A stretch of DNA of 64,000 bases from Dryas octopetala. Lineage: Eukaryota > Streptophyta > Magnoliopsida > Rosales > Rosaceae. A program made the position numbers and the translations under genes. The DNA lies in contig OY992838.1 in assembly GCA_963921425.1 (NCBI GenBank), forward strand, positions 4,774,001 to 4,838,000, given 5' to 3'. Below, piece after piece: positions 47,462-60,756 of the stretch. Every line of letters starts with the position of its first letter. Positions within the stretch are counted from its first letter, which is position 1. The notes under the pieces are model-generated. The model was given only the letters and a program-made list of their open reading frames with translations. It did no database searches and was not told where the DNA came from.

Positions 47462-47924
47462 ATAAATTGATGCAACGTAAGTTAGGAAAACAAAAATTGA
47501 GAAAAATTGTTGGAATAATTAGCATTTTACTATTTTAATTGGGTTAAATATAAAAGTATGCATTGAGGTGAACTTAAGTATGTCTCCTAATTAATTTGCT
47601 TAAACAATAATCCCAAACATATAATGAGAACAAGAAAACAAGAAAGCTTGCCATTTTTTGTAGTTCGATCATATCCTGTTATGTATAAGAGGTTTATGTT
47701 ATCAAATTATGAACATGAATCATTGATTAATTATGTTATCATTAGATACTTCTTCTCTTGTCTCAGTATTTAACATGTCTACGAGAATACTAGTAGCTAG
47801 AAAAGTCTAGATTAATAGATAGAAACTGGTCCAACTTTAAGTATTTATTCTACGTACGTACCAATTAATTCCATATATACAAGCTAGTTTGGGATCAAAT
47901 TTGGAGGGGAATCGAAAAAATATC

Positions 47925-47932
47925 TATATAAG
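47925..47932 (+). promoter_or_regulatory. TATA box of the broken copy P4
   Basis: TATATAAG is preserved although the gene behind it has lost exon 1. The flanks (CGAAAAAATATC, GCGTACC) match the P2 promoter. Confidence 0.5.
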
Positions 47933-48038
47933 CGTACCTTCTCGATCAAGGTGTACGTCCTAAACTTTACTCCATGTTTAATTATTCTCATCCAAAGTGA
48001 TAGTACTGTTGTTATTCCCTGTACTAGCTAACTTGTAG

Positions 48039-48806
48039 AAGCTGGATGGTGAGAATGCAAGACTGGCAGATTATTTTGATGTGATAACAGGGATTAGCTG
48101 CTACTAGCTAGCTAGCACAGGTGGCCTTGTCACTGCCATGCTTACTAGCCCAGATGAAAACGATCGTCCCTTGTTTGATGCTAAAGTGCTAAAGATATAT
48201 ATTAACCCTTTTTATCTCCAACAGCTAGCCCTCCATTACGTATCATTAGTCGGTGATTTCGTAGAAATGGTAAAAGCTGTAAGAGGACCAAAGTATGACG
48301 GGAAGTAATTCATAGGATAGTGAAGGAAAAACTAGGAGACAAACGATTGCATCCCAGACTTTGACTAACGTTATTATCCCAAACTTTTTATATAAAGCGG
48401 GTCCAGCCAAGTAGCCAACTATCTTCTCCAGCTAGCTATAAGGTTTGTAATTTATACCTCTTTGATTTTTTTTGCTAGAATATTAATTAATTAATGTTAT
48501 TTTTTCTTACGGTTCTTTTTAATTGCGTACAATAGTTTTTAATTGATTCAGCTCAAAAAAAAAAGTTGTTGATTTTGTGTATGGATGCAATCGTTACACA
48601 TGTTGGTCAAAAAAGTTGTTGGTCATGATTGTAGGTGAAAAAGAACAGTAGCATGGATGCTTTACTCTCGGATAGATGCATTGCAACTTCAGCAGCACCA
48701 ACTTATCTTCCACCCCATCATTTTGAAGCCAAAAATTTCACTGGTGAAGTAATTAGAGAATATATTCCATCTCATTGATAGCGGCGTCGCTGCTAAATAT
48801 AATCCG
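48039..48806 (+). pseudogene. Patatin-like pseudogene P4
   Basis: This is a copy of P2 reduced to exons 2-4. The promoter is present, but a deletion runs from near GATAGTACT to the end of intron 1 and removes exon 1. Exon 2 starts at 48039 ([15 protein letters not shown]) and is broken by an insertion with a stop ahead of the GTSTGG position. Further small duplications and frameshifts occur through exon 3 and in exon 4 up to its donor at 48806. DNA collinear with the long intron 4 of P2 follows to about 49200; exons 5-7 are absent. Many lesions are short duplications such as GCTAGCTAG, CTAAAG and GTAGCCAA. Confidence 0.88.
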
Positions 48807-49440
48807 GTACATTTATATTAATCAATTAATTTGTAATTAATAAAAAAATACTATTTATATCATATTTACTAACCATTTATGTGATAAAAGTGGGATTTAT
48901 CTAGGTAGACTGGTGGCCAAAGTTCTTGCATATTGGGCTTAGTCCCTCCATGCATGATACCAAAAAAGAAAAATAAATAAAAAGCATAGTGGTGGCCTGG
49001 TGGGCAAAAATATGATCTAGGATTCTAAATGGTATTCTTTACAGCTAATTTGATAGAATAGAATTAAAGTAGGAATCAATTTTTTTCTGTTTAAAGTACT
49101 TCACAAGTAAAGGAAATTAATTAGCAAGCCATACAAAAAGCAACACGTGTCCAACAAACCAACCAAAAAGAAAAATGAACCTAAAAATTAAAAGCATCTG
49201 AAATCCTAATATTGTCGTTTTCTTAATTTTTCTTTTCCAAGTTTTTCCCAAATCAAAATAAAGAGAGTTGAAACATATGGGTAGCGATGTGAATGATCAG
49301 CAGCACAACTTCTCAGCTGTTTGTGCTTTGTTTATTTGGTTTGATTCCTTGTTAATTAGTTGTTACCACCCTTACAAAAAGAGTAAGGTGTTAGATGTCC
49401 CAATTTTTTTATAGCATGATATATACCGCATCTCTAATAG

Positions 49441-49489
49441 AATAAAAAGACAAGTATTTTTTACCAAAATAAAAATAAAAAGACAAGTA
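49441..49489 (-). repeat. Micro-insertion with 16-bp direct repeats
   Basis: AATAAAAAGACAAGTA is repeated exactly at 49441-49456 and 49474-49489. The 17-bp insert reads on the minus strand TTTATTTTGGTAAAAAA, again ending in A. Confidence 0.5.
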
Positions 49490-49934
49490 CACTTTTTTAA
49501 AAATCAATCTTGACACGAGTCCATAGAAAAAAAAAAATCCAAAAACGAAATGGTAAGTCATCACCTCCATAAAGCAAGGACAAATAATATTACTAAAGTT
49601 AGCTATAGTAAGCCACGTGGACTCGTCGGTAGCTTCCGTGATGAAAAAGCTTGCTAATTGTGGACTTGTTGGTAAGAGTCATCATACAAGTTGACCATGG
49701 CCATTAGCTGGAAATTTATGGTTTCCGGGTCTCTCAGACTAGAGTATAGTATCATGCATACAACGACCAAATGGTCAAATTTGCATGCGATATTGCCAAC
49801 CGTTTTCAAGATCGAGTCACGTATATATATATCTACTTCTTAAGTCATCTTCAAACCCTTCTTTTCGATCTTAAAGTAACTTCCAATTTTATTGGTGAGG
49901 GCATTAACTATTACAGATAGCTAGCTTTTAGATA

Positions 49935-49977
49935 ATATAACGTTAGTGGCCAGAAAAAAAAATATATATATAACGTT
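49935..49977 (+). repeat. A-tailed micro-insertion with 10-bp direct repeats
   Basis: ATATAACGTT occurs at 49935-49944 and 49968-49977 around AGTGGCCAG followed by nine A and TATAT (23 bp). Confidence 0.55.
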
Positions 49978-50533
49978 GCTTTCATAAGAAAGACATAGAA
50001 AAGAGCTTGAAAGGTAATAACACTGGCATATGCTTTACTTTTGATGAATAAATTTGTCTTATGCAAAATATATATCTCAAATCAAATATTAAAGGAAGTC
50101 TCACTAGCTAATATATCCTTATGATCAATATAAATACCCTCCCACAATGTATTTAATATTTTAGAACAGTTCAATATTGAAATTTTTTATTTTGTGGTTG
50201 GATACTTAAATATATACAATAGCAATTAGCAAATGTGTCACAATTGATAATTAAGAACCACAAACGTACTTTTATTTACCTCAAAAAAAAAAAACTACAA
50301 ACTTTTATTTATGGGTCACAAGCAAAAAAAAAAAAGTGAAAGAATATTTACATCGCTCCCATTGATAACAAATATCACTCCCGGGATTTATTCGAACATA
50401 AAAAGAATTTAAAGAATTTACAACAACTTATAAGTATAAATACTCAAAATTATTAATACTAAAAAAGAGTCATGATGATCATCATGTTCACTCATCATGA
50501 CTAGTCATGTATATATGTAGGGTAATATATCGA

Positions 50534-52606
50534 TCAGTTGGATTTTTCTGCAGCATGTCCACGTCCACGGGGGGACCTTGCAAGGCGAAGCCATTTCTCT
50601 TCAGACAGTAGTTTTGCAAACCTGCACCAAATTATTACAATTAATGTTAATTTTATATGTCATCAAAACAATTAATTTTGTGGATGAATTCACAAATTAG
50701 CAAATTTAAAAATATATTGGCCGGTACCTTGTAAGAGCCTCTTCATTAGTCTCATGCTTAGTAGCCTCAACCTTGCCAGTCTCCAAATTAACCCTGGAAA
50801 CTGGTTTTTTCAAAAGCCCTTCACCAACTTTCACAAGATCCTCCAAATTCTTCTCCGCGGCTATATCCACGGAAGACACTTGCCCAGTCAGCGTGTCATC
50901 CTGCATTTTTTCAATAATATATTCCCATCCAATTAAATTAATGAACAATTATACTCCGATTTTTTTTTTTTTTTTGCAATTAATTTTAATTGGACAAATA
51001 CTATTCACACTCCCAGTTTATCATCCTCCACTCATTATTTTAATGCGGGCCTTTATTAATTAAATGAAGTTGTATACCTGTATTCGAAGGTAGTTTTTCT
51101 CAGAGTGAAGGGCTTGGAAAACCACAGAGAGGTGAAAGTCCACCATATCAGAACTTGCTTGACTGAAAACATCGATTATAGGGGTGGAGCCACCGCTGGT
51201 TAACCAGTCCAACAAACCCCATTTGGCTGCAGCTTGTGCATGGTATTTCATTTCGTCTTTTGCCGATCCAGTCCCTAATGATATCACCAGAAATCTTCCA
51301 TAGTCCATGGGCTTTATTGGAAAGAAATCTGAACTCCCCTTGATTATTGTCTTTGTCACTTCACCAATGGCAACTAAAGTCTGCAAGGCCAGAAGGAAAC
51401 TACTATTTAAGTCTTCATTAATGATTTAAATTCACAGTCTCTCACGATATAACAATTTGGGTGTTAGATCGTCTGATAAGCTAGAGAATATTGAACCGCT
51501 TTGATTATATATAATATGTACCGGATTATTTGCAGCCACGCCACCATCGATAAGGTTAAATTCTTTGACTTTTCCTTCGTGGTCCTTGGTTTCGAAATAA
51601 TGAGCTGGGAGGTAAGTTGGTGCTGCTGAAGTTGCAATGCATATGTCTCTGAGTAAGGCATCGGAGCATGGGTTATGTTTCACCTGCAGGCATGCACATA
51701 AGATCAAAATCACATACTACTAAACATATACTGCAAAATTTAATTTCTTGTTTGTTTAAACATAAATAGTAAAAGAACATTAAACTCGAGAAAATGAGTT
51801 TCAAAGGGATTGATATATATATACATGAAGGTCATCAATTACCTCGAAGCTGGAAAAGATTGTTGGCTGGAGCTGTTTGATGTCAAATGTGGGAATGACA
51901 ACGTTAGTTAATGTCTGGTGCAGCCTTATGTCGCCTAGTTTTTGCCCAACCACCTCATGTAGATACTTCCCGTCGTATTTTGGTCCTGTTAGAGCTTTGA
52001 TAATCTTTGCAGCATGAGGAAAGAATGGAATGCTGTGGTGTAATTAGAACATTAATGCTAAAATTAGTACTACGAAGAAAATTAATTACAAAATCCAAAT
52101 GGAGCAATATGTGTTAACTAATTATTAGTACTATGATTACGTTTTTTGGGGGAAGATTTTAGGGCAGTGAGTAAGGTAGAAGTCCTTAATGTCTTTGGCA
52201 GCAAACACCGGGCGGTTATTCTCATTTGGGGTTGCAAGCATGGCGGTCACAAGACCACCTGTGCTTGTCCCTGCAATAACATCAAAATAGTCCGCGAGTC
52301 TAGCATCCTCACCATCCAGCTTCTGCAATATCATGAGCAAAATTAAGTACATGACATGATAATATGATCTTTTAGCTAGCAACAATGTAACATGGAGTTA
52401 ATGCAGCAAATTGCTAAATGGAAAATGAAAATTTTCTGTACAATATATAAAGTGCTTGATATTAATTGTACCTGAAGCTCAGATTCAAGGAAACCAAGGA
52501 TGGTTCCTGGGATAAGCCCTCTAATTCCACCCCCATCAATGCTGAGAACAGTGATTAGGTTCCCATAGGTTGGGGCCTGTAGGGGTATACTTTTAATTCT
52601 TTCCAT
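50534..52606 (-). CDS. Patatin-like acyl hydrolase P5
   Basis: Seven exons on the minus strand, 52606-52472, 52322-52141, 52032-51843, 51683-51522, 51380-51078, 50900-50728 and 50621-50534, give 410 residues. Ser65 (GTSTGG) and Asp215 ([11 protein letters not shown]) are intact. N-terminus [16 protein letters not shown] and Thr at the start of exon 5 (TLVAIGEV) are shared with P6, marking a subgroup distinct from P1-P3. It keeps the LRIQ/DDTL intron. The C-terminus after [19 protein letters not shown] is short and basic. Its promoter and 3' flank are both similar to those of P6, so the two arose by duplication of a whole unit. Confidence 0.92.
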
Positions 52607-54704
52607 GAGACTTGATATATAAGTTTGAGCTGCAGCTGCTATAAGAGAGACAGAACAGGAGAGAAAGAGAGAGTCTGAACTTTAATTCGAAGAGGGTTTG
52701 CCGAAATAGCTAGAGGTTTTTGGTGAGTTTTCCCCTTTCAGAGAAATTAGGGGTATTTATAGACTCCTTCTACACTTATTTTCCAAGAATCAACCAAGTC
52801 ATGGGATCCCTCATGCATGCACATGAACCCAAAAGTGAGATTGAATATATAAAAGTACAGTATCGTCAATGGATGTTGAATGGATTCAAAATTTTGACTC
52901 TGTTTTGGATATTGTTCAAGTTGGGCGGCATGTTTACTAAACATGGAAAAATTTCATATATATCTAGTCAAATTTACCATATACCCTCTTGGATGCTACA
53001 AAAAAAAATGTTCATAAAGTGGTCCCCTAGGCCATGGATAACATGTGTAGAATTGTAGGTGAGACTCCTTGAGACTTGTAGGTGACAATGTGTAACCTTA
53101 GTTGAGGCTAACAAGAGAGACGTACTATAGCTATGATCATTAGGCCAAGACCATATTGGTCATGAAATGTTGCCTACCCTCTAGCATGCAACCAAACTTT
53201 AGCTTAACTATTAATAAGTTGTGACTGCATACAATGAAGATATGCACATGATGATGAGATTCCCTTTCAATGATTCCTCCGCGTTATGATTTGATTCGTA
53301 TAAGGCGGCGATCAACAATGGCAGCGAGCTAGCTTCATTGATTAATATCTTAGAAGGTCAATCTGGAGGCAACAAGTTGCCCTGCAGTGTGTGATTGATT
53401 TATTTTCCAACTGCAAAGTACTTGTAAGAAATCAAAATATTGAATGCTCTACCATTCAATTTTGCCTGCAGATAACTTCAACATGATGATAAACATCTGC
53501 TGCATATTTTAATCAAGTTCTATGGATATATGCATGTTTTCCATGTGCTATCGGCTAGGTATCTTATACTTCAATAACACAGTATTCATATATTGGATAA
53601 GATTAATAATGCATCTGTCAATAAAGAAACGGAAAACATGAGATGCCCATATGAAAATTGCTTTCCTACGTACATAATTATGTGCCCTGCAGTAACTTGG
53701 AGATATATATTGGCATCTCTTAGCTAAATGGAAGGAATTAACAACATTGATATGCCTAAAGTTAGCTCCATTAATCTAAAGTAAAAAGTAAAATACTATC
53801 CAACTAATATTGTCATAAATTTTCTGAGATACTGATTCAAGATAATTATGCATACATATACACAGATCATTAATTGTAGCAAACAACTTGTTCAATTGGT
53901 GGCAGCAACCTTCCTAAAATTTCTTACTTAGTCCTCAATTCCAAATTACATGTTGAGTGTGGTAGAAATTTCAAAGGTTCTTGCAGCACATATACATGTG
54001 TACTCATATACATAAGGCTCCGGCCTCTTTATATAGACACAGAGGCCGGAGCTGAAATACAATGCAATTATACATAAGAGTACTGATGCATAATATAGAA
54101 ACATACTCATATACATAATACTAACTGATCATATAGTAATCTCTAAGACAGTTAATTATATGTAGGAGGTTGAGCTGGAGATAAACTTTAACTAGCCTCT
54201 GATGGTTTAAACCAATGAAAATTTATTAAATTTAATATTCTTCTTAAGTTTCTGTTGGCCGGGTATAGTAAATCAATAATTTCAGAGTTTTCTTGTAAGA
54301 CCCATGCTAAGTACTGCTGATGGTGATTTAAATGGTACTCTTTGCAGCTAGGCACTTAATTGCTTTCTCATAGTACGTACTGTTATATTGATGTCATGCT
54401 TAGAAAAAATGAGTATGTATTACCCACCAGATATCGAGCACGCCTGGAATTTTGGAATTTACTCCATGCAGATATGTGTAGAATTAATTAGTTTAGTATA
54501 AGAATCGATCCCAAGTCCATCTTCAATGTTTTACTGATTAAAGAATTTTTCTTTGATCTGTTAATTAACTCTTTTTCTTTGTTCAAGTGATCAAGCAATT
54601 GAATTGGTAGTAAATTAGATTATTTTTATGCATATGAAGGGCACATTATTGTATTCATTAACAAAGAAAGGAAATGGGAAAAGGGTTCGGATATATTTTT
54701 CTTC
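52607..54704. other. P5 upstream region
   Basis: The first kilobase is collinear with the P6 upstream region (57921-58800), including blocks such as GAATCAACCAAGTCAT-like, GTAGGTGAGA and AAGGCGGCGAT. Beyond about 54.5 kb the DNA is similar to the 3' flank of P7 and leads into a relic exon. No other gene was seen. Confidence 0.55.
52754..52761 (-). promoter_or_regulatory. TATA box of P5
   Basis: TATAAATA on the minus strand, 148 bp before the ATG, sits in a block (GGAGTCTATAAATACC) that is also present upstream of P6. Confidence 0.65.
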
Positions 54705-54787
54705 TGCAGCTTCATGAAGGGTGCTTGATCAAGTGATCTGATCTTGATCGATCATGAGAGAGCATCCAGCTAGCTTAATTTTGGAAC
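54705..54787 (-). pseudogene. Second relic last exon of a patatin-like gene
   Basis: Behind an acceptor-like CTGCAG, the minus strand from 54787 reads GTTCCAAAA...GCTCTCTCATGAT...GATCAAGCACC...TTCATGAA. This is the same exon as at 19578 and 60829 but interrupted by short duplications (AGCTAGCT, GATCGATC, TGATC). It is non-coding as it stands. Flanking DNA to the left (54540-54660, GTTCAAGTGATCAAGCAATTG) matches the 3' flanks at 19190 and 60010. Confidence 0.55.
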
Positions 54788-55920
54788 CTGCAGCTGCATG
54801 GCGCAGTTTAATTGGGTCAAAGAAAGCTTTTGCTTATATATATAACACATGATGCTACTCTCCATAACCATGTACAGAGCCGCCCATGTGAAACTATATA
54901 ATATATATTTGTTCATATATGCATGCCATGGTAGATAGATGGTGGCCTTTCTTTTTCCCAATTAATTTGAGTGCATGCGAAGGTCGATCAATTGTGGATA
55001 TCACTGTACAAACTAGTTTGTGGACTTGTTGGTAACAGTCATATTCTAACTTGACTGTTTAGAAAATAATTTAAATGAAGACTTTTTTTCAGAGTCTGAC
55101 TGACCAAATGGTCAAATTCTTGACATCCGCGTTTCCAACAGTACATGTATCTGCATGCAGATATATATGCTTTATCAGCTAATCCATCATCACAGTATTA
55201 ATTAAAATATGCAAATACCTAATTATTGAATAATTAAGCTCTTCAATTAGTTGTGTTTAATTTTCCTAACAAATTAAAAAGTACGTACCTCAAGGCTCAA
55301 GCAACAAATTCTGACTTACAAACAAGCAAAACAAACAAAGATCTTAAATTGAATATTGTAACAACATCATCATCGCTTCACCACCAAAGAAAACATCATT
55401 CATCTCTCAACATAATATAATTCGCCATTTATTCCAACCAGTTCTCAAAGAAACAGTAATAAAATTTAATGCATACTATAGACGAGAATTGGTGTATATA
55501 TTATATAAAGAACTGGACCTGGAAACGATTTTTTGATTGGCATATATAAATACATATAGACAAAAATGTCTCTGTTTCACTGTTTTGATGGATCAATAGA
55601 CAATATTATCAGAAAAAAACGAAAACTCTTTTATTAAATATGTGTGAGTCACAACCAGACAAATAGAACATATAAACAATATTTATGTACATTTGTTACA
55701 TTGACATCCGGCCAACCTGGGATTTTTTATTTGAACATAAACAAAAGAATAGATACTAATTAAAGAACCAATTATGTTGTTGGTGCATGTGTGGATCATT
55801 GCCCCCATATGCACCTTCAACTTACAATAATGTATTAATACTTCAACTTGTACTAATTAAATTAAAGAATCATGTCTTGTCATATATGGCTAGCTAGCTA
55901 GGGCAAATATATCACTGCGT
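54788..55920. other. P6 3' flank
   Basis: AT-rich DNA. The part near 55010-55170 is shared with the P5 3' flank at 49650-49850. No gene was recognised. Confidence 0.5.
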
Positions 55921-57920
55921 TCAGTTATGAAAATTTCCATGGGGCGACTTTGCAAGGCGAAGCCACTTCTCTTCAGACAGTAGTTTTGCAAACCTGCACC
56001 AAATTATTACAATGTTAACTATATATATATGCCATCAAAACAATAAATGTTGTTTTTGTTTTTCTTAGAGATGAATATTTCACAAAGCAAATTTTAATAT
56101 TGGTACCTTGTAAGAGCCTCTTCATTAGTCTCATGGTTCGAAACTTCAAACCTGCCAGACTCTAAATTAACCCTGGAAACTGGTTTCTTCAATAGCCCTT
56201 CACCAACTTTCAGAAGATCATCCAAATTCTTATTTGTGGCTATATCCACAGATGCCACTTCCCCGCTTAGCGTGTCATCCTGAATTCGAAGGTAGTTTTT
56301 CTCAGAGTGAAGGGCTTGGAAAACCACAGAGAGGTTAAGGTCCACCATATCGGCACTTGCGTGACTGAAAACATTAATTATAGGGGTGGAACCACCACTG
56401 GTTAGCCAATCCAAGATGCCCCACTTGGCGGCCTTTCGTGCATTGTATTTCACTTCAGTTTTTGGCGAGCCAGTTCCTAATGATATCACCAGAAATCGTC
56501 CATAATCCATGGGTTTGATTGGGAAGAAGTCCGAACTCCCCTTGATTATTTCCTTTGTTACTTCACCAATAGCAACTAAAGTCTGCAAGGCCAAAAGTAC
56601 TATTAGTTAAGTAATTATTTGCCTAAACATTTATGATATAGATTCACAGTCTGACAATTGAACAAGTTAGATGTTATATACCGGATTATTTGCAGCCACG
56701 CCACCATCTATAAGGTTAAATTCTCTAACTTTTCCTTCGTGGTCCTTGGTTTCGAAATAATGAGCTGGGAGATAAGTTGGTGCTGCTGAGGTTGCAATGC
56801 ATATATCTGAGAGTAAGGCATCGAATGATGGCTTATTTTTCACCTGACCACCCAAGAAAGCACACATGCATATTAGAATTATATATATATGATCATGTAC
56901 TACTGTAAAATTAAAATTAAACTCAGTGAAAAGTAGTGAATTTCAGAGAGAAGAAGGTGAAGTACCTCAAAGCTGGAGAAGATTGTTGGCTGGAGGTTCC
57001 TTATGTCAAATGTGGGAATGACAACATTAGTCAATGTCTGGTGCAGTCTTTTGTTACCTAGTTTTTCCCTAACCAAGCTATGTAGATACTTCCCATCGTA
57101 TTTTGGTCCTGCTAGGGCTTTGATAATCTTCTTAACATGAGAAAACAATGGACAACTGCAGTTTGAATAACACATTTAAGCTAATATTAGTAACTATGAA
57201 ATAAAAAAGTTTTATGTCCAAATTAAATGTAGCAACATATATATATGTTAATTTGAAAGTAACAAGTTTGACATTAATTAACATTACGTACGTCTTTTGG
57301 GGGAAGATTTTAGGGCATTGAGTAAGGTAGAAGTCCTTAATATCTTTGGCAGCAAACAGTGGGCGGTTATTCTCATCTGGGGTTGTGAGCATGGCAGTCA
57401 CAAGACCACCTGTGCTTGTCCCTGAAATCACATCAAAATAGTCCGCGAGTCTTGCATCTTCACCATCCAGCTTCTGCAACATGATCAATAACATTATGGA
57501 TTTAGTACTACATTTATCATATATTACAATATTAAATACGTACCTATATATATTAGCATGTGAAAGCTAGAGCATTCAACTCAAATTTAATTAGCAATGA
57601 ATGGTGATCATGCCGAGAATTTTATGCATCGTTATGCAAGCCTTAGAATAAACAATAGGAGATTTCATATCCTCAACACTAGCTATATCCACCGGATACA
57701 TTAAGTAGCAAGTACAAATTTATACTTTGAGAAATATGCACAAAAACCATATATGGTTTGGCACAACATTATTGTACGTAGCTACCTGAAGCTCAGATTC
57801 TAGGAAACCAAGGATGGTTCCTGGGATAAGACCTCTTATTCCACCTCCATCAATGCTTAGAACAGTGATTAGGTTTCCATAAGTTGGGGGCTGTAGGGGT
57901 ATACTTTTGGTTCTTTCCAT
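55921..57920 (-). CDS. Patatin-like acyl hydrolase P6
   Basis: Six exons on the minus strand, 57920-57786, 57473-57292, 57155-56966, 56843-56682, 56582-56107 and 55993-55921, give 405 residues. Ser65 and Asp215 are intact. The elbow context is VISGTSTGG, where other copies have VIAGTSTGG. The LRIQ/DDTL intron is missing, as in P1 and P3 but unlike its close relative P5. The join is seamless ([14 protein letters not shown]), which points to precise intron loss. Asp is replaced by Asn in the STPIINVF block and Gln by His in SHASADMV, both outside the dyad. The C-terminus is shorter than in P5. Confidence 0.92.
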
Positions 57921-58071
57921 GCGACTGATTGAGAGTTTGATGAGCTGCAGGTATAAGCCTATATATAAGAGAGCTACAGAGAAGGAGAGAAAAAGAGTGT
58001 TTGAACTTTACAAGAGGCTTTAAGACAAAGCTAGAGTTCTTTGGTGAGTTCCTCTTTGAGAGAAGTGAGGG

Positions 58072-58079
58072 TATTTATA
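58072..58079 (-). promoter_or_regulatory. TATA box of P6
   Basis: TATAAATA on the minus strand, 152 bp before the ATG, in the same GAGTCTATAAATACC block as P5. Confidence 0.65.
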
Positions 58080-59086
58080 GACTCCTCCTATAAACTCGTT
58101 TTCAAAGAATATTTCAACCAAGTCATTGGATATCATGCCCCCCAACAAGTGATTGAACTAAAAGAGAATGTCAATGGTGTATCTGATTCAAATTTTTGAC
58201 CCAGTTTGTATTTTCTTAATTGGATGTGGTTCAAGTTGGACCATGTTTATAGCAAGCAAGGGAATTATATATCATTATTAAAATGTTCATCATATCTTGT
58301 CTAACCTTGTCCTCTTGCTACAGCAGAGTGCTCATTGTCCCCCTAGGCCATGCATATATGGACAAGCATAGCGAGAATTCTAGACTTGTAGGTGAGACTT
58401 CATGAGAATTGTAGGTGAGAATGATTAGGTAAACCATTGAGGCTAGAAAATGTACAGGAGATTTAATTGTTAGGCCAAACCTTGTGCTCATGAAATTGCC
58501 TAACCTTTAAAGTAACCTCCATCAAGCAGCTAATGCCTTAGATTTAATTATTCAGATGAAGTTATGTTTGGCCAACATGCAATGAAGGCAACGATAAGGA
58601 TTAATGCAAAATAAAAATATTAATTAAACTTTTAATTTGATTCGTAAAAGGCGGCGATTGATGATCAACGATGGCACAGTAGGCTTAAAATTGGTCAATC
58701 AGCAGGATAACTAGCCAAATTGATTATCTATATGTAAAGTGCAAAGTAGTTGTACGAAATCCAAAACCTGAATGGTCTACCATTCAATTATGCTGTCATG
58801 ATGATAAAGAGATGGTAGATCAAGAAAATGTTCATAATTTAATCATATTCTATTGGCATACGTTTTTCCTGTAATCTGATTTAGGTTGGAAATTGTTGTC
58901 CCTCTGGGTTATGTTAATGTTACACTTCTATTACACGTACAGTAATGATTATTGATAACATCAAGACATCGATCATCTTCAGTTACACAGTACTATGTCA
59001 AAAAGGGAAAGGAAACACTTTGGTTCTTTTGTTTCATACATATACATCACAGCAAGGTTTCTTGTAAGCAAACAGATATAACTCAG

Positions 59087-59175
59087 AAAGCCCAGCTATA
59101 ACCAACATTAACAGCAGGAAAGCTCAGCTACAACCAACATTAACAGCAGGAAAGCTCAGCTATAACCAACATCAA
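59087..59175 (+). repeat. Tandem repeat, about 32-bp unit
   Basis: Nearly three copies of a unit with core AACCAACATTAACAGCAGG and GCTCAGCTATA. The surrounding DNA has an LTR-like feel but no matching ends were found. Confidence 0.75.
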
Positions 59176-60756
59176 CTCTTAGGTTTCAGCACCTAAGAGC
59201 GGACTCTACAAAAGCCTAGCTTCTAGATGGTGGCTGAAGCTGATCCTCCAGCTCAGCTCCTAACCAATTAGCTAATAGTTAATGTAGTTTTACTATATGA
59301 TTCGGACTAATGATCTTATCCAAGTGTAACAGAATTGTAATCCCTGGCTTCTTAATTGTACTTGTCTTGAAAAACTCTTGCGTAATGAAGATTCTTTCTG
59401 CATCAATTCTCATTCAGACGTTTGTCCAATCTAAAGTGCAAGTAAATTATCCATTGCATGCATATGTGCAATTCATTATAATCATCTTGTTCAAAGAACC
59501 CTTCCTAAGAGGGGTTAATATATCTCTTAAAGGTTGTGGACTTAAAAAGTCCTCAACTCCAAATTACATGTTCGATCAGAAATAGAAACTTTCATAGTTG
59601 TTATAGTATATATATATATACTAGTTTAGTTAGTTGAATGAATTTTATAAGAAAAAAAAATTGAGGTGCAGACAATCACCATGCATAACTCTTTGAGGGA
59701 TTAATTTCATCCATGAGAGAAAACGATTCAAAGAAGCAAAAATGTCATAAATACAGTATGTTGAAATGAGTCTGCAATATTGCTCCAACATCTAAATTCA
59801 GCAGGTAGACTGTTTACTATGCTGTAAGTTCCCTAATCTATTCTCCTGCTGGATGTCATGCTTAGGAAAAAATGAAAAATGCATACCACACAGTAATCGG
59901 TGGATCAAACTCTAGAATTCAGTTTAGTAAAGCATCCCTAGTCCATGATAGATGTTTGACAATTCTAGAGTTTTACTGATTAAAAAACCTTAAATTCTTT
60001 CTCTCTTTGTTCAAGTGATAAGGCAATTGAATTGGCAGCACCTGCTGGGGATGTTAATCACATGATGGTGACGTATCCCATTACGTTTGTGATACTTATA
60101 ATCAAAACTTCAACTTTTGATTTTATACTCTTACGATTTTGAGCTGATCGAATAGTCCAATTAATTTATTGTAGTAGACTTGGCAGGGTAGGTGAAAAGC
60201 TTGTTTAACAAGACAGAGTTCAAGAGAGGTGAAATACTTCTGAAAAATATTATTGAAGTTACTCTGTTCTCCTACATAGATGGCAGCCATAGAATAAAAT
60301 CATAAAGGCAAGTCTTGATTCTTGAACTGCAAATTGTCTTCAAAAGTTTGTAGAGTTCCAACAAGTGCCAGCCTATATATAAATGTTCACTGAAAATTAG
60401 GGTGTGAAAGGCATCATCATCATCATCATCATTATTATTTACTTTTCTTTTTGGCCAAACAATAAAAACTTTATAAGTTCCAACCATCCAACAAATTAAC
60501 TTGTAACAGACAGAATCCAAAACCCTTTACCCTATGAAAGGGACGGGTAGTTTTAATATTATTGCCAGTACTTTTAGATTGAGACTTCAAATTTGTACTG
60601 TTTTCTAAATCTAGATACAAGGCTCAAGCTGTCAAGCAGATTTTATTACATTTATTTATTTCAGGCGGCTCATGCCTCCTTATTTTATTCATTCAACAAA
60701 GAAGAAGAAAAAGCAATAATTTCAAACTGCATCATTATTGATCATATCATTAATAC

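Larger units (their letters stand above)
48807..50533. other. Meeting point of the + and - patatin arrays
   Basis: This holds leftover P4 intron, then 3' flank of P5. The stretch 49650-49850 (GTGGACTTGTTGGTAA..., ACCAAATGGTCAAAT) recurs at 55010-55170 beyond P6, so it belongs to the duplicated minus-strand unit. Three A-tailed micro-insertions lie here (49441-49489, 49935-49977, about 50260-50311). Confidence 0.55.
57921..60756. other. P6-P7 spacer
   Basis: P6 promoter to about 58.8 kb, then unassigned AT-rich DNA with a tandem repeat (59087-59175). From about 59950 it is P7 3' flank similar to 54.5 and 19.2 kb. A short ATC microsatellite lies at about 60413-60435. Confidence 0.5.

Noticed and set aside
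59063..59418. Possible solo LTR (TGTAAGC...CATTCA)
   Set aside because: No matching 5-bp flanking duplication could be found for any CA end; only the tandem repeat inside is reported.
60413..60435. (ATC)n tract as a regulatory element
   Set aside because: A short ordinary microsatellite.
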